64,000 nt of DNA from Dietzia sp. B32 (GCF_024732245.1 NZ_CP093845.1:1178001-1242000); one strand, 5' to 3'; shown: positions 42,799 to 51,572, counted from the stretch's first letter. The notes: generated by a model not told the origin, from the sequence alone. Numbers and translations: made by a program.

Positions 42799-44139
42799 TC
42801 AGCCGCGGCCGTTGGCGACCGTCGGGCCCGGGGCCTGGACCGTGCTGGGGGCGCCGGCGGCCACGGTGGGGGCGATCGATCCGGACGAGCCACTGTTGCC
42901 GGTGTCGCTGGACCCGCCCGTGTCGCTGGACCCGCCGGTGGTGGTCCCGCCCGTGGTGGTCGAGCCGGGCAGGGCCGGGAGGATCGCCGAGGAGCCCGGG
43001 ACCGAGGACCCGCCGCCCAGGACGAGGCTGAGTCCGGCGATGCCGAGCAGGGCGGCGCCGGTCAGGGCCAGCCCGGGAGCCAGAGCACCGAGCGAACCGG
43101 TGTCCGCGGGGAACGACGAACCCGGGACGGTGATCTCGCCGCCGCCGGTGAGGTCGGCGCCGGTCACGATCTCGGCGCCGGTCTGGGTCCCGCCGGTCGT
43201 GGTGGAGCCGGGAAGGGTGGAGCCCGTGGTCCCGGTGTCACCGTCGGTGGTCGAACCGGTCTCAGCGTCCGAGTCGATCAGGGATCCGAGCGGGGCCAGC
43301 GGCCCCAGGCTCTGGGTGTCCAGTCCGCCGGTGGCGTCGCCGGTCGCCTCGCCGGTGGCAGTGGAGCCCGGGGTGCCGAGCGAACCGTTGGTGGGGACGT
43401 CCGTGCCGGGGGTCTCGGTGTCCGGACCCTCCGGTCCACCGTTCGACAGGCTGCCGAGGCCGAACTCACCGTTGGCCGCGCTCCCGAGGGGGCCGGCGGG
43501 CGCGTCGGGGGCGTCCGGGTTCTCGGGGGTGACCCCGCCCTGGCCCGTGGAGCCGGCCGCGAGTTCGGTGACCGAGCCCGCGTCGCCGCCGAGAGCGGAG
43601 ACGATGCCCGCCACCGCACCGAGGATGGCGTCCGTCCCGTCGGAACCGGTGGTGATCTCGCCGCCGGCCTGGGCCTGGCCGCCGAGGCTGCCGTCGACTG
43701 TGGCGGTGGCCTCACCGGAGGCGCCGGCAGGGGCGGAGCCGTCGGGGTTGTTGATCGTCAGGGTGACGGGGACGGTGACGAGCCCGCCGAGGCCGCGTCC
43801 GGTCACCTGGATCGTGTACACACCCGGGGTGGTCACGGTGCCGGAGATGCCGCCGTTGCCGTCGTATTCCAGCCCCTCCGGCAGTCCGGTGACGTCCTCG
43901 ATCACGAAGCCGGCCGACTGGGAGGCCTGGACGAGCGCCCCCGCGTTGAAGGAGAACTCCATCCCCGCGTTGAACGACGGTGCGGCGACCGCCACGGTCT
44001 GGACGTCGTCACGGACGGTGGGGGCATCGGGAGCGGCAATGACCATCCCGCCCACGAGCGCGACCGCTGCTGCGGCTGCGACGGGGGCGGCAAGGCGACC
44101 CCGGACGATACGACGAGGACGGGCGAGGCGAGCACGCAT
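42799..44139 (-). CDS. Large exported Gly/Thr/Ser-rich acidic protein with He_PIG-like domain (array member 2)
   Basis: 446 aa. Twin-Arg-like basic N-terminus (ARPRRIVRGR) and a hydrophobic segment form the signal region (1-40). An Ig-like module at about 60-130 has VTGLPEGLEYDGNGGISGTV and TPGVYTIQVTG. Then follows more than 200 residues of low complexity rich in Gly, Ser, Thr, Asp and Glu, with motifs such as GSTTTGG. A hydrophobic stretch near 340-375 (APGLALTGAALLGIAGLSLV) could be a second membrane anchor. Start chosen by AAGGAACC ribosome site. Family not recognised; surface or cell-wall location inferred. Confidence 0.78.
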   Translation of the reverse strand: MRARLARPRRIVRGRLAAPVAAAAAVALVGGMVIAAPDAPTVRDDVQTVAVAAPSFNAGMEFSFNAGALVQASQSAGFVIEDVTGLPEGLEYDGNGGISGTVTTPGVYTIQVTGRGLGGLVTVPVTLTINNPDGSAPAGASGEATATVDGSLGGQAQAGGEITTGSDGTDAILGAVAGIVSALGGDAGSVTELAAGSTGQGGVTPENPDAPDAPAGPLGSAANGEFGLGSLSNGGPEGPDTETPGTDVPTNGSLGTPGSTATGEATGDATGGLDTQSLGPLAPLGSLIDSDAETGSTTDGDTGTTGSTLPGSTTTGGTQTGAEIVTGADLTGGGEITVPGSSFPADTGSLGALAPGLALTGAALLGIAGLSLVLGGGSSVPGSSAILPALPGSTTTGGTTTGGSSDTGGSSDTGNSGSSGSIAPTVAAGAPSTVQAPGPTVANGRG

Positions 44140-44216
44140 CGGCTGGTTCCTTCCGGAGGGGTTCAGATCGCTCACTCCGCGGAACGGGAGCGCAGACCAT
44201 TACGGAAGCCACTCTA

Positions 44217-44300
44217 ACCACACGCACACTAACTGTCTACTCCTGTCACATATGTCACTCAAGAATCAGGAGTCACACTGGTAACACACCCCAGGGGTAT
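44217..44300. promoter_or_regulatory. Direct GTCAC repeats and palindrome upstream of array member 2
   Basis: GTCAC-ATAT-GTCAC occurs at about 44246-44259 and a further GTCAC at 44272-44276; ACATATGT forms an 8-bp palindrome. The 16-mer TGTCACATATGTCACT matches the GlxR/CRP consensus TGTGA-N6-TCACA at 8 of 10 fixed positions. ACCCC-A-GGGGT follows at 44288-44298. Similar GTCAC repeats lie upstream of array member 4, suggesting shared control. Confidence 0.4.
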
Positions 44301-44380
44301 ATCGCGGCCGATGGATACCTCTTTAGGCGGCCTCGACCCACCCGGGCCGGAACAGGCGGGGAGGCAGGGCCGGAACGACC

Positions 44381-44413
44381 GCGGCCCGGCCCCCGTGGTG
44401 GGGACCGGGCCGC
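44381..44413 (-). terminator. Hairpin terminator after array member 3
   Basis: GCGGCCCGG (44381-44389) pairs with CCGGGCCGC (44405-44413), extended inward by CCCC/GGGG around a GTGGT loop. Just beyond the stop of the minus-strand gene. Confidence 0.75.
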
Positions 44414-44434
44414 AGCCGAGCGGGAGCGAGGAGA

Positions 44435-45217
44435 TCAGGCGGCGGGGACCGGAACCGAGGTCGCCGGGGTGGGCTCGCCGGCATCGGCGGCATCCGAACC
44501 CGTCTCGGCCGGGGCGCCACCCGGGCCCCCGTCGCCGGTCTCGGCACCCGAGGTCGTGGACGAGCCGGACGAGGTCGCCGTCGAGGTCACGGGCGCGCTG
44601 CTGCTGGTGGGCGTTCCGGAGACCGTGGTGACCGGATTGCCGTCCCCATCGACGATGACGGTGACCGGCGGCGGGACCATCTCGCCACCGAGAACCAGGG
44701 TGCACAGCCCCTCGCCGAGCGAGCCGGTCTCACCGACCAACGCGGCGCCCCCACCCTCACCCGCGACCACATCGAGCAGGTTGGGGAAGGAGTCCAGGGC
44801 CGAGGTGATCAGATCGAGGACACCGGTGGGGATGCCGTCGATCCCGAACAGCGGGTAGAACTTCGCGACCGAACCGCCCAGGGCGGGCAGCTCGCAGACC
44901 CCGTCGGTCGAGGGAACGAGGTCGCCGAGGCTGGTGTCCTCTCCGCTCGCGGAATCGAGGTCGCCCAGCGAGCCGTCACCGAGGGAACCGGACCCGGCGA
45001 CCTCGTCACCGTCGGACTCCCCCTCGGCGGGGCCGTCCGAGCCGGCGGCGAGGCTACCCGCGTCGAGGCTGCCGCCCTCCAGACTTCCGAGCGAGATGCT
45101 GCCGGAGTCGGCATCACCGGCGAGGGATCCGTCGTCCTGCGCGTTGACGACCGGGACGGACAGGGCGACCAGCGCGAGAGCGGCGGCAGAGGCGGTGACG
45201 ACCTTGCGGGTGAACAT
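44435..45217 (-). CDS. Exported acidic GSL-repeat protein (array member 3)
   Basis: 260 aa with a clear Sec signal peptide (MFTRKVVTASAAALALVALS, cleavage after VNA-QDD). Residues about 30-105 are acidic and contain many GSL/GSLxxGSL repeats. The middle (about 107-180) is a compact region with two Cys (GVCELPALGG and GEGLCTLVLGG), probably a disulfide. The end is Ser/Thr/Gly/Pro-rich. No Ig-like motif, unlike its neighbours. The similar Cys spacing in member 4 (DLCAVLGD ... EILCTLSPSLLGG) suggests a related domain. Function unknown. Confidence 0.8.
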   Translation of the reverse strand: MFTRKVVTASAAALALVALSVPVVNAQDDGSLAGDADSGSISLGSLEGGSLDAGSLAAGSDGPAEGESDGDEVAGSGSLGDGSLGDLDSASGEDTSLGDLVPSTDGVCELPALGGSVAKFYPLFGIDGIPTGVLDLITSALDSFPNLLDVVAGEGGGAALVGETGSLGEGLCTLVLGGEMVPPPVTVIVDGDGNPVTTVSGTPTSSSAPVTSTATSSGSSTTSGAETGDGGPGGAPAETGSDAADAGEPTPATSVPVPAA

Positions 45218-45312
45218 GTGTGATGAACCCTCTTCGACGACGACGGACGTGATCGAGCCACTGCGCCCCGGTGGGCCGCCTCAGGTCGACAGGAGGACTC
45301 TAGCGCGGTGAA

Positions 45313-45345
45313 CCGCGCCCGGGACAGACATTGCCGCGGGCGCGG
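45313..45345 (-). terminator. Hairpin terminator after array member 4
   Basis: CCGCGCCCG (45313-45321) pairs perfectly with CGGGCGCGG (45337-45345), directly downstream of the stop at 45352 on the minus strand. Confidence 0.7.
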
Positions 45346-45351
45346 CGGGAC

Positions 45352-46392
45352 TCACTGCCCGAGGCTGCCCGCGCCCGTGGTGAGCAGACCCAGCAGCGCG
45401 GCCGGGCCACCCTCGAGCGCCGCCGCGCCGGTGGCCGGGCCACCGGTGGTCGCACCGCCGACGGCGGCGCCGCCGGTGGTGGTCTCCGCGCCGGAGGTGG
45501 CGGCGCCGCCGGCCAGGCCACCGAGCAGCGACGGGGAGAGGGTGCACAGGATCTCCCCGACGGAGCCGAGGCTCTTGACCGACCCGCCCTCACCGAGCAC
45601 CGACGGGAGCAGGTTGACGACCGTGTTGACCAGGACCATCACGAGGCCGGACGACTCGGCGTTCTCCCCGCCCGTCACCAGTGGCAGCAGCTGCGCCAGC
45701 GAGGCGCCGTCCATCTGCCCGTCCCCGAGGACCGCACACAGGTCCGGGGTGGTGCCGACCTCGTCGTCGTCGTCCCCGGTGGCCCCGTCGGTGTCATCGC
45801 CGGCACCGTCGTCGGTGCCCGTTCCGCCGGTCCCGTCACCCTCGAGACCGTCACCCTCGAGACCGTCGCCCGCCAGCGTCGGATCGCCGGGGGTCGCGGC
45901 GAGCGTGGGGCCGGACGGCGTCGCGGCGGTGGTGGACGGGCTCGTCGTCGCCCCCTCCCCCGGGCCACCGGCGCCGTCGGTGACGGTGATGGCGACCTTC
46001 TCCGACCGCGAGACCCCCGAGTTGGAAACGGTGACGAGCACCTCGTACTCGCCGGCCCGGGTGGGCGTGCCGGAGATGATCCACCCGTCCTGGGTGAGAC
46101 CGTCCGGCAGTCCGGTGACCTGCACCGTCGTCCCGGCCGGGATCGTGCCACCGGCGGCCTGGGCCACGACGGGCTCGAGGTCGAGGTTGACGGCCGTACC
46201 GAGCGGGAGCTCCTGCGCATCGGCCTGACCGGTCGCGTTCTGGGTCAGCTGGATGTCGTCGGCATCGACGGCGGCGGGCGCGCCCACCGCCGCGACGGTG
46301 CCACCGCCGACCACGGCGAGCGCGGCCAGGGCGCCGCCGAGGGCGAGCGAACGGGAGCGGGGGGCGGTGCGGTGCGAGCGTCGCTGGAACAT
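45352..46392 (-). CDS. Exported protein with He_PIG-like Ig domain and Cys-containing C-terminal domain (array member 4)
   Basis: 346 aa. Signal region about 1-42 (RRSHRTAPRSRSLALGG then hydrophobic). Ig-like module at about 85-140 with GLPDGLTQDGWIISGTPT and AGEYEVLVTVSNSG. Acidic linker with DGLEGDGLEGDG repeats and DDDDEV. A C-terminal region (about 205-300) has two Cys (DLCAVLGDGQ and EILCTLSPSLL), similar to member 3, and a Gly/Ala/Thr tail. It thus combines the parts of members 1/2 and 3. Secreted or wall-associated; function unknown. Confidence 0.8.
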   Translation of the reverse strand: MFQRRSHRTAPRSRSLALGGALAALAVVGGGTVAAVGAPAAVDADDIQLTQNATGQADAQELPLGTAVNLDLEPVVAQAAGGTIPAGTTVQVTGLPDGLTQDGWIISGTPTRAGEYEVLVTVSNSGVSRSEKVAITVTDGAGGPGEGATTSPSTTAATPSGPTLAATPGDPTLAGDGLEGDGLEGDGTGGTGTDDGAGDDTDGATGDDDDEVGTTPDLCAVLGDGQMDGASLAQLLPLVTGGENAESSGLVMVLVNTVVNLLPSVLGEGGSVKSLGSVGEILCTLSPSLLGGLAGGAATSGAETTTGGAAVGGATTGGPATGAAALEGGPAALLGLLTTGAGSLGQ

Positions 46393-46436
46393 GAGGTCAC
46401 CTTGTCGTCCGGGAGCTGGGCACGACCGGGTCCGGC

Positions 46437-46475
46437 CCAGTCACACACGTACCATACGTCACATCAGTCACATGG
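46437..46475. promoter_or_regulatory. GTCAC direct repeats upstream of array member 4
   Basis: Three GTCAC(A) elements occur in about 39 bp, in the 174-bp gap between this gene and the ABC exporter. The same element is repeated before array member 2. They could bind a shared activator. Spacings are irregular, so the call is tentative. Confidence 0.35.
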
Positions 46476-46566
46476 GCCACAGGTGCGGCGCCGTGTCCGA
46501 CCGGGTCTCCACCACCGGGGTCCCTACACTCACCTCCGGACGCCACGCCGCGACGGAAGGACCCAC

Positions 46567-47322
46567 GTGACCCCACCCCCAGAGATCGCGATCCGGGCCC
46601 ACGGCCTGCGCAAGACCTATTCCCACGGGCGGGTGAGGGTGCGCGCACTGGACGGCGTGGACGTGGCGATCGACAGGGGGCGCTGGACTGCCGTCATGGG
46701 TCCGTCCGGCAGCGGCAAGTCCACCCTCATGCACTGCCTGGCCGGCCTGGACACCCCCGACCACGGCACGGTCTCCATCGGATCGACCGAGATCACCCGC
46801 CTCGGTGACGCGGGGCGGACCCGGCTGCGGCGCACCCGGGTGGGCTTCGTCTTCCAGTCCTTCAACCTCGTGCCGGCGCTCTCGGTGCGCGAGAACATCG
46901 TGCTCCCCGTACGCATGGCGTTCCGCCGCCCGGACCGGTCGCGACTCGACTCGCTCGTCGGCGAGCTCGGGATCGGCGACCTGCTCAAGCGGCGGCCCCA
47001 CGAGTTGTCCGGCGGCCAGCAGCAGCGGGTGGCGATCGCCCGCGCGCTGTTGCCGAGCCCGGACGTCGTGTTCGCCGACGAGCCGACCGGGAACCTCGAC
47101 TCCGAATCCGGTGAGGCCGTGCTGACACTGCTCGGCGCGTGCGTCCGCGAGGCCGGACAGACCGTCGTCATGGTCACCCACGACGCGCACGCCGCCGCAC
47201 ACACCGACACCGTGCTCGTGCTGGCCGACGGACGGATCGCCGACGAGGTCCCCTCCCCCACGCCCGAGTCGGTGCACACCGCCATGCGTTCCCTCACCGG
47301 TCGTCGACCGGTCACCACGTGA
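46567..47322 (+). CDS. ABC transporter ATP-binding protein, MacB/LolD type
   Basis: 251 aa. Walker A MGPSGSGKST, Q-loop FVFQSFNLVPALSV, signature LSGGQQQRVAIARAL and Walker B VVFADEPTGNLDS are typical of MacB/LolD/FtsE-like ATPases. GTG at 46567 has GGAAGG upstream. Its stop overlaps the permease start (GTGA). With the FtsX-like protein it makes a mechanotransmission-type exporter, possibly acting on lipoproteins, peptides or envelope components; substrate unknown. Confidence 0.94.
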   Translation: MTPPPEIAIRAHGLRKTYSHGRVRVRALDGVDVAIDRGRWTAVMGPSGSGKSTLMHCLAGLDTPDHGTVSIGSTEITRLGDAGRTRLRRTRVGFVFQSFNLVPALSVRENIVLPVRMAFRRPDRSRLDSLVGELGIGDLLKRRPHELSGGQQQRVAIARALLPSPDVVFADEPTGNLDSESGEAVLTLLGACVREAGQTVVMVTHDAHAAAHTDTVLVLADGRIADEVPSPTPESVHTAMRSLTGRRPVTT

Positions 47323-49922
47323 GCCCGCACCTCGTCCTGGGTCAGCTGCGGGCGCATGCCGGCCGCTACCTGGGCACCATCCTGGCGATCGCGGTGGCGG
47401 TCGGATTCGTCCTGGCCTCGGTGGGCGTGCTGCGCACGATGACCGCCAGCGCCGACGCGACCTTCGGCATGCGGTACTCGGGCACCGCCGTGCTCGTGCA
47501 GAACCTCGGCGACCGCACCTCCGCCGGCACCGATGCCGCGCGCGACGAGGCGGCCGAGTCCCAGCGGCTCGGCCTGGAGGCCATCGCCGCCACCCCGGGG
47601 GTGCGTGCCGCGACCGTGGACGCGCAGACGTACGTGCGGGTCCGTGTCGAGGGTCGCGCGCAACAGGTGACGACGACGACGACGATCGCCACCGACGACG
47701 GGCTGCGCTGGCAGCCGTTGGCGGACGGGCGGCTACCCGGGGCCCCGGGCGAGGTGGCGGTGCGCGGTGACGCCGACCTCCCGGTGGGCGCCACGTTCGA
47801 GGTGCAGCCGACCGGCGTGGGCGAACCCACCACGGTCACGGTGGTCGGGCTGTTCGACCTGTCGGGGCAGCCGGACATGAAGACGGCCTTCCCGCTCTAC
47901 ACCGTCGATGAACAGGTGCAACAGTGGGCGCCGAACGGAGCCGGCGGGGACGTCCGCGTCGCCGGCGACGGCACGGTTCCCGACGCGGCACTGGCGGCGG
48001 AGATCGAGCGACGGCTGGGACAGATCCCGGGCACGTCCGCCGTCGAGGTGTCCACCGGCGCGGCCGAGGCGGACGCGCTCGCGGAATCGTTCATCGGCAG
48101 TCGCGACGTCTACACCAGGGCCCTGCTGGCCTTCACCGTTCTCGCCGTGGCCGTGGCCGCGCTGGTGATCGGCACGACGTTCGCGGTGGTGTTCGCCGCC
48201 CGCGTTCGGGAGACGGCGCTGCTGCGCTGCCTGGGCGCCTCGCGCCTGCAGTTGCGGCTGTCCGGGATGGCCGAGGCCCTGTTCGTGGGCGTGTCCGCCA
48301 CCGCCGCGGGGCTGGCGCTGGGCCGGTTCGCGGTGTCACTGGCGGCTCGCGAGGCCCCGAGGCTCGGCGTGACGATCCCCCTGCAGGAGGTCAGCGTCCC
48401 CGGATCCGCCTATCTCCTCGCCGCGGCGGTGGGCGTCGGCGTCACCCTCGCCACCGCCCTCCCGCCGCTGTGGCGGGCCACCTCCGGTAGCCCACTGGAG
48501 GCGCTGCGCCCGGCCGATGTGCGGCCCGACCCGTGGTGGCGGCGGCTGCCGATGGTCGCGGTGGGTGCCGCCGCGGCGGTGTTCGGCTGGCACTCCATGT
48601 CGGCGGCGGTCGCGGCCCGTGACGTCGTCGAGGCCGGGGCGTGGGGCGTCCTCGCCTTCCTGGGTGTGCTGGCCGTGGCCGCGGGGGCCCTACCGACCCT
48701 GCTCGGGGCGCTCGGCAGCATCGTGGGACTGCTGCTCGGCCCGGTGGGCCTGCTCGGCGCACGGAACACCGCCCGCAGTCCGCGCCGCACCGCCGCCACC
48801 TCGGCGGCCGTCCTGGTGGGCGTCACGCTCACCGCGACGATGGTGACCGGCATCGCCCTGCTCGGACCGGCCATCCAGGCCCGGCTCGTCGATCGCGTCC
48901 CGCTGGACATCGCCGTCTCCGCCCCGGGCGGAGACACCCTTCCCGCCGCCCTGCCGGGGACGCTGGCGGAGCTCCCGGGCGTGGGCGAGTCCCTGGTGGT
49001 GACCGACATGTACGCGGAGGACCCCCGGGGCAGGCGCACGGTCCTCCGGGTCGCCGAACCGGAGCGGGTCGGCGACGTGATGCGCCGCAACGTCATCCTC
49101 CCCGGCCCCGGGGAGATCGTCCTCCCGGAGTCCTCCCCCGTGGCCGCCGGCGCCCGCGACGGGGACACGGTCCGGTTCACCTTCTTCTCCGACGACGACG
49201 GTCGTGACCTCGTGGTGCGCCGGACCGGTGATCAGTGGGCCCTGGCCGCGCCCGGGAGCGTGCCGGCCTGGCCCGTGGCGCAGTTGCCCGACGGGTCGCC
49301 GTGGCCGGAGGGCGTCGAGGTGCCCACCGAGTTCGTGCCCCGCACCGAGGTGTGGCTGCGCATGGACGACTCCCTGGAGGGCGAGCAGCTCGAGGCGGCC
49401 CTCCAGGGGGTGCGATCCGCCGTGGCGGACGCGGCCCCCGACCTCGCCGTGACGGAGAGTTTCGCCTCCCGCGAGCAGATCGCCACCTCCGTCCGGACCA
49501 TCCTCACCTCCAGCTCGCTCCTGCTGGCGGTGGCGGTCGCGCTGGCGCTGGTGGGGGTCGCCAACACGCTCACCCTGGCGGTCCGGGAGCGGACCCGGGA
49601 GATCACCCTGCTCCGGGGCGTGGGGGTCACCCGCACCGGCGTGTGGCTGATGCTCGTCCTGGAGACCCTGCTGGTCGCGGTCTGCGCCGCGGCCCTCGGC
49701 GTGGCGCTGGGCGCGGCCTTCGGGTCCGCCGGCGCCACCGCACTGACCGGAGCCGGGGCGGCTGCGGGAGGCGGGATCGTCGGTGGTCTGTCCCAACTCG
49801 GTAACGACGGCGTGCCCGTCGGCGATCTGGTGAATGTGGGTGTCGGGGGTGTCCTCGCGGCACTCCTCGCCGCCGCGGTCGCGTCCCTCGGGGCGGTCAG
49901 ATCCCGTGTCGGCACCGGGTGA
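47319..49922 (+). CDS. FtsX/MacB-family ABC permease with two FtsX domains
   Basis: 867 aa. Membrane spans occur near the start (ILAIAVAVGFVLASVGVL), in a first FtsX block (about 265-400), a central pair (about 420-530) and a C-terminal block (about 715-860). Large extracytoplasmic domains lie at about 40-260 and 535-710. Such ten-span proteins act as type VII ABC exporters. The start GTG was chosen for its overlap with the ATPase gene. It could serve the neighbouring exported proteins or lipoprotein, but that is only position-based. Confidence 0.92.
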   Translation: MSPHLVLGQLRAHAGRYLGTILAIAVAVGFVLASVGVLRTMTASADATFGMRYSGTAVLVQNLGDRTSAGTDAARDEAAESQRLGLEAIAATPGVRAATVDAQTYVRVRVEGRAQQVTTTTTIATDDGLRWQPLADGRLPGAPGEVAVRGDADLPVGATFEVQPTGVGEPTTVTVVGLFDLSGQPDMKTAFPLYTVDEQVQQWAPNGAGGDVRVAGDGTVPDAALAAEIERRLGQIPGTSAVEVSTGAAEADALAESFIGSRDVYTRALLAFTVLAVAVAALVIGTTFAVVFAARVRETALLRCLGASRLQLRLSGMAEALFVGVSATAAGLALGRFAVSLAAREAPRLGVTIPLQEVSVPGSAYLLAAAVGVGVTLATALPPLWRATSGSPLEALRPADVRPDPWWRRLPMVAVGAAAAVFGWHSMSAAVAARDVVEAGAWGVLAFLGVLAVAAGALPTLLGALGSIVGLLLGPVGLLGARNTARSPRRTAATSAAVLVGVTLTATMVTGIALLGPAIQARLVDRVPLDIAVSAPGGDTLPAALPGTLAELPGVGESLVVTDMYAEDPRGRRTVLRVAEPERVGDVMRRNVILPGPGEIVLPESSPVAAGARDGDTVRFTFFSDDDGRDLVVRRTGDQWALAAPGSVPAWPVAQLPDGSPWPEGVEVPTEFVPRTEVWLRMDDSLEGEQLEAALQGVRSAVADAAPDLAVTESFASREQIATSVRTILTSSSLLLAVAVALALVGVANTLTLAVRERTREITLLRGVGVTRTGVWLMLVLETLLVAVCAAALGVALGAAFGSAGATALTGAGAAAGGGIVGGLSQLGNDGVPVGDLVNVGVGGVLAALLAAAVASLGAVRSRVGTG

Positions 49923-50035
49923 CCGGGGGGTCGCGGGTGATATCGCCGCAACTCCGTCATCCCTCCGGAGAGTGAGAAAGAACCCACTCCGCCAGTCCGG
50001 TAGCCATCCTTTGACAGAACTGAGACACTATCGTT

Positions 50036-50911
50036 ATGCAAATTCGGGTGCTCCTCGTCGCCGGCGCAACTGCGCTGGTGGCCGCGTCATGCGCGCAGCC
50101 GGAGCCACAGGTGCTCTCGGAAGCGCCGCGCTCCGCGTCCGCCACGGAGGTCGCGTCGCCGACCCAGACGACGGAGCGTGATGAGCAGCCCGGAAAGTTC
50201 ATCGCACGCTGCGCCACTGAGGCCGACGGCGGCACCCCGGGCCTGACCATCTTCACCGACGGCTCGCAGAACGTCACCGATCACTGCCTGAGCAGGTACT
50301 ACATCGGGGTCCAGCCGGCTCCCGGGGCGTTGTACGTCCCCGACGAGGAGGCGGGCACCTACGCGCCGTCCTACGAGTCCGCGCCGGTCGACACCACCGC
50401 TCAGCAGTGGACGCCCGCCCAGCCACGGACCGATGTCGGGCCCGAGGATGACCGCGATCTCCTCGCTGACGGGGAGACGACCGGGCAGCCGGGCGACCCG
50501 GACTCCGGCCAATCCCCCACGGACGAGCCCGGCGCCCCCACGACCCCGACCGACGGGACCTCGCCCACGACGCCGCCGACCACCGACCCCGGTGGCACCG
50601 AGCCGGGCGAGACGGACCCGACCGCCCCCGGCACCTCCGTCCCCGGAACCACCACGCCCGGTACGACCACGCCGGACACCACCGTCCCCGGTGAGACCGT
50701 GACCGAGGGGACCGGTTCGTCCGAGCAGGCGGCGGTGCCCACGGTCACCGAGGCGCCGCAGGACCAGCAGCCGGGCCCCCTGACGTCGGTGATGTCTACC
50801 GAGCCGTCGGGTTCGTTCGGATCCGGGGCGCCCGCCGAGCCGCCGACCTCCGTCGGGTTCCCCGCGTTCCGCTGGCCCGGGTCGTTCTGGCCGGGCGGCC
50901 CGCAGGACTGA
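50036..50911 (+). CDS. Lipoprotein with Thr/Pro-rich stalk
   Basis: 291 aa. The N-terminus MQIRVLLVAGATALVAASC carries a lipobox with Cys19. Residues about 50-110 form a small domain with two Cys (ARCATEADG and DHCLSRYY); the remaining part is rich in Thr, Pro, Gly, Asp (TTPGTTTPDTT) and resembles a wall-spanning stalk, ending in FRWPGSFWPGGPQD. A TTGACA lies at 50011-50016, but a 17-18-bp spacer would put the -10 over the start codon, so the start may be GTG at 50048 or another promoter is used. Function unknown. Confidence 0.8.
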   Translation: MQIRVLLVAGATALVAASCAQPEPQVLSEAPRSASATEVASPTQTTERDEQPGKFIARCATEADGGTPGLTIFTDGSQNVTDHCLSRYYIGVQPAPGALYVPDEEAGTYAPSYESAPVDTTAQQWTPAQPRTDVGPEDDRDLLADGETTGQPGDPDSGQSPTDEPGAPTTPTDGTSPTTPPTTDPGGTEPGETDPTAPGTSVPGTTTPGTTTPDTTVPGETVTEGTGSSEQAAVPTVTEAPQDQQPGPLTSVMSTEPSGSFGSGAPAEPPTSVGFPAFRWPGSFWPGGPQD

Positions 50912-50922
50912 CCGGCGGCGAG

Positions 50923-50947
50923 CCGACCGGGCGCTCTGTCCGGTCGG
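50923..50947. terminator. Hairpin between convergent lipoprotein and DUF4229 genes
   Basis: CCGACCGG (50923-50930) pairs perfectly with CCGGTCGG (50940-50947) in the 48-bp gap between two convergent stops. Confidence 0.6.
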
Positions 50948-50959
50948 GCCCTGTTCCGG

Positions 50960-51310
50960 TCAGGCCTCGTTCATCCGGCGACGCAGGTCGTCTCGCTTCT
51001 CGCGGCGTCCCGAGTCGACCGCCGCGATGTCGGAGTTGATCTGCGCCCGCATCCGGCTGAACAGCACCATCGACAGCGGCAGCGCGATCACGACGGAGAT
51101 GATCGCGGCGACGAGCACCGGTACCTGCACTCCCGCGAGACTGCCGACCCCGATGATGACCAGCGTCAACGCCACCACCAGCAGGAGGCGGACGACGGTG
51201 TAGACGACCATGTTGCGGGCCAGGCGCGCACCGGGTGAGGCCCCCGCCGGGGTGGTCGTCGGGCTGACCGCCCCATCCGCAGGGTGTGTTGACTCGTCTC
51301 GCTCGCTCAT
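50960..51310 (-). CDS. DUF4229-like small membrane protein
   Basis: 116 aa with two spans (about 32-55, MVVYTVVRLLLVVALTLVII, and about 62-85) and a charged C-terminal tail (RREKRDDLRRRMNEA). It matches the DUF4229 pattern of small actinobacterial membrane proteins. ATG at 51310 and GTG at 51316 are both possible starts. Divergent by 39 bp from a 53-aa membrane ORF. Function unknown. Confidence 0.75.
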   Translation of the reverse strand: MSERDESTHPADGAVSPTTTPAGASPGARLARNMVVYTVVRLLLVVALTLVIIGVGSLAGVQVPVLVAAIISVVIALPLSMVLFSRMRAQINSDIAAVDSGRREKRDDLRRRMNEA

Positions 51311-51349
51311 GGTCACCAGGATACGTATCGTGGTGGAGAGGAGGTTCGA

Positions 51350-51511
51350 GTGATCTGGCTGTTCGCACTCATCGGAGTGGTGACCGTGGCGATCCTGCTG
51401 TGGCGGGCCTTCGGGCCCGGCTCACGGTCGGCTCCCCCACGCGTGATCGCCCCGGACGACGACCCCGACTTCCTGCGGGATCTGGATCGTCGCAAACCGC
51501 TCGACCCCTGA
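51350..51511 (+). CDS. 53-aa single-span membrane protein
   Basis: GTG at 51350 behind AGGAGG (51339-51344). The product starts with one hydrophobic segment (VIWLFALIGVVTVAILLW), followed by a basic/acidic tail ending RDLDRRKPLDP. It is too short for most gene callers. Its stop codon lies inside the hairpin 51503-51530. The strong ribosome site and typical codon usage support it as real; no function known. Confidence 0.7.
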   Translation: MIWLFALIGVVTVAILLWRAFGPGSRSAPPRVIAPDDDPDFLRDLDRRKPLDP

Positions 51512-51530
51512 CGCCTCGGGCGCAGGGGTC
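51503..51530 (+). terminator. Hairpin overlapping the stop of the 53-aa ORF
   Basis: GACCCCTG (51503-51510) pairs with CAGGGGTC (51523-51530), plus CGC/GCG inside with a single bulged A. The stem includes the TGA of the small ORF; it separates convergent genes. Confidence 0.6.
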
Positions 51531-51572
51531 GCGGCGGAGCTCTGTCCGGCAGCGTGCCCCGCGAGTGCCCGG

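Noticed and set aside
50011-50040. A canonical -35/-10 promoter for the lipoprotein gene
   Set aside because: TTGACA is good, but a 17-18 bp spacer puts the -10 over the start codon, so no confident promoter call.
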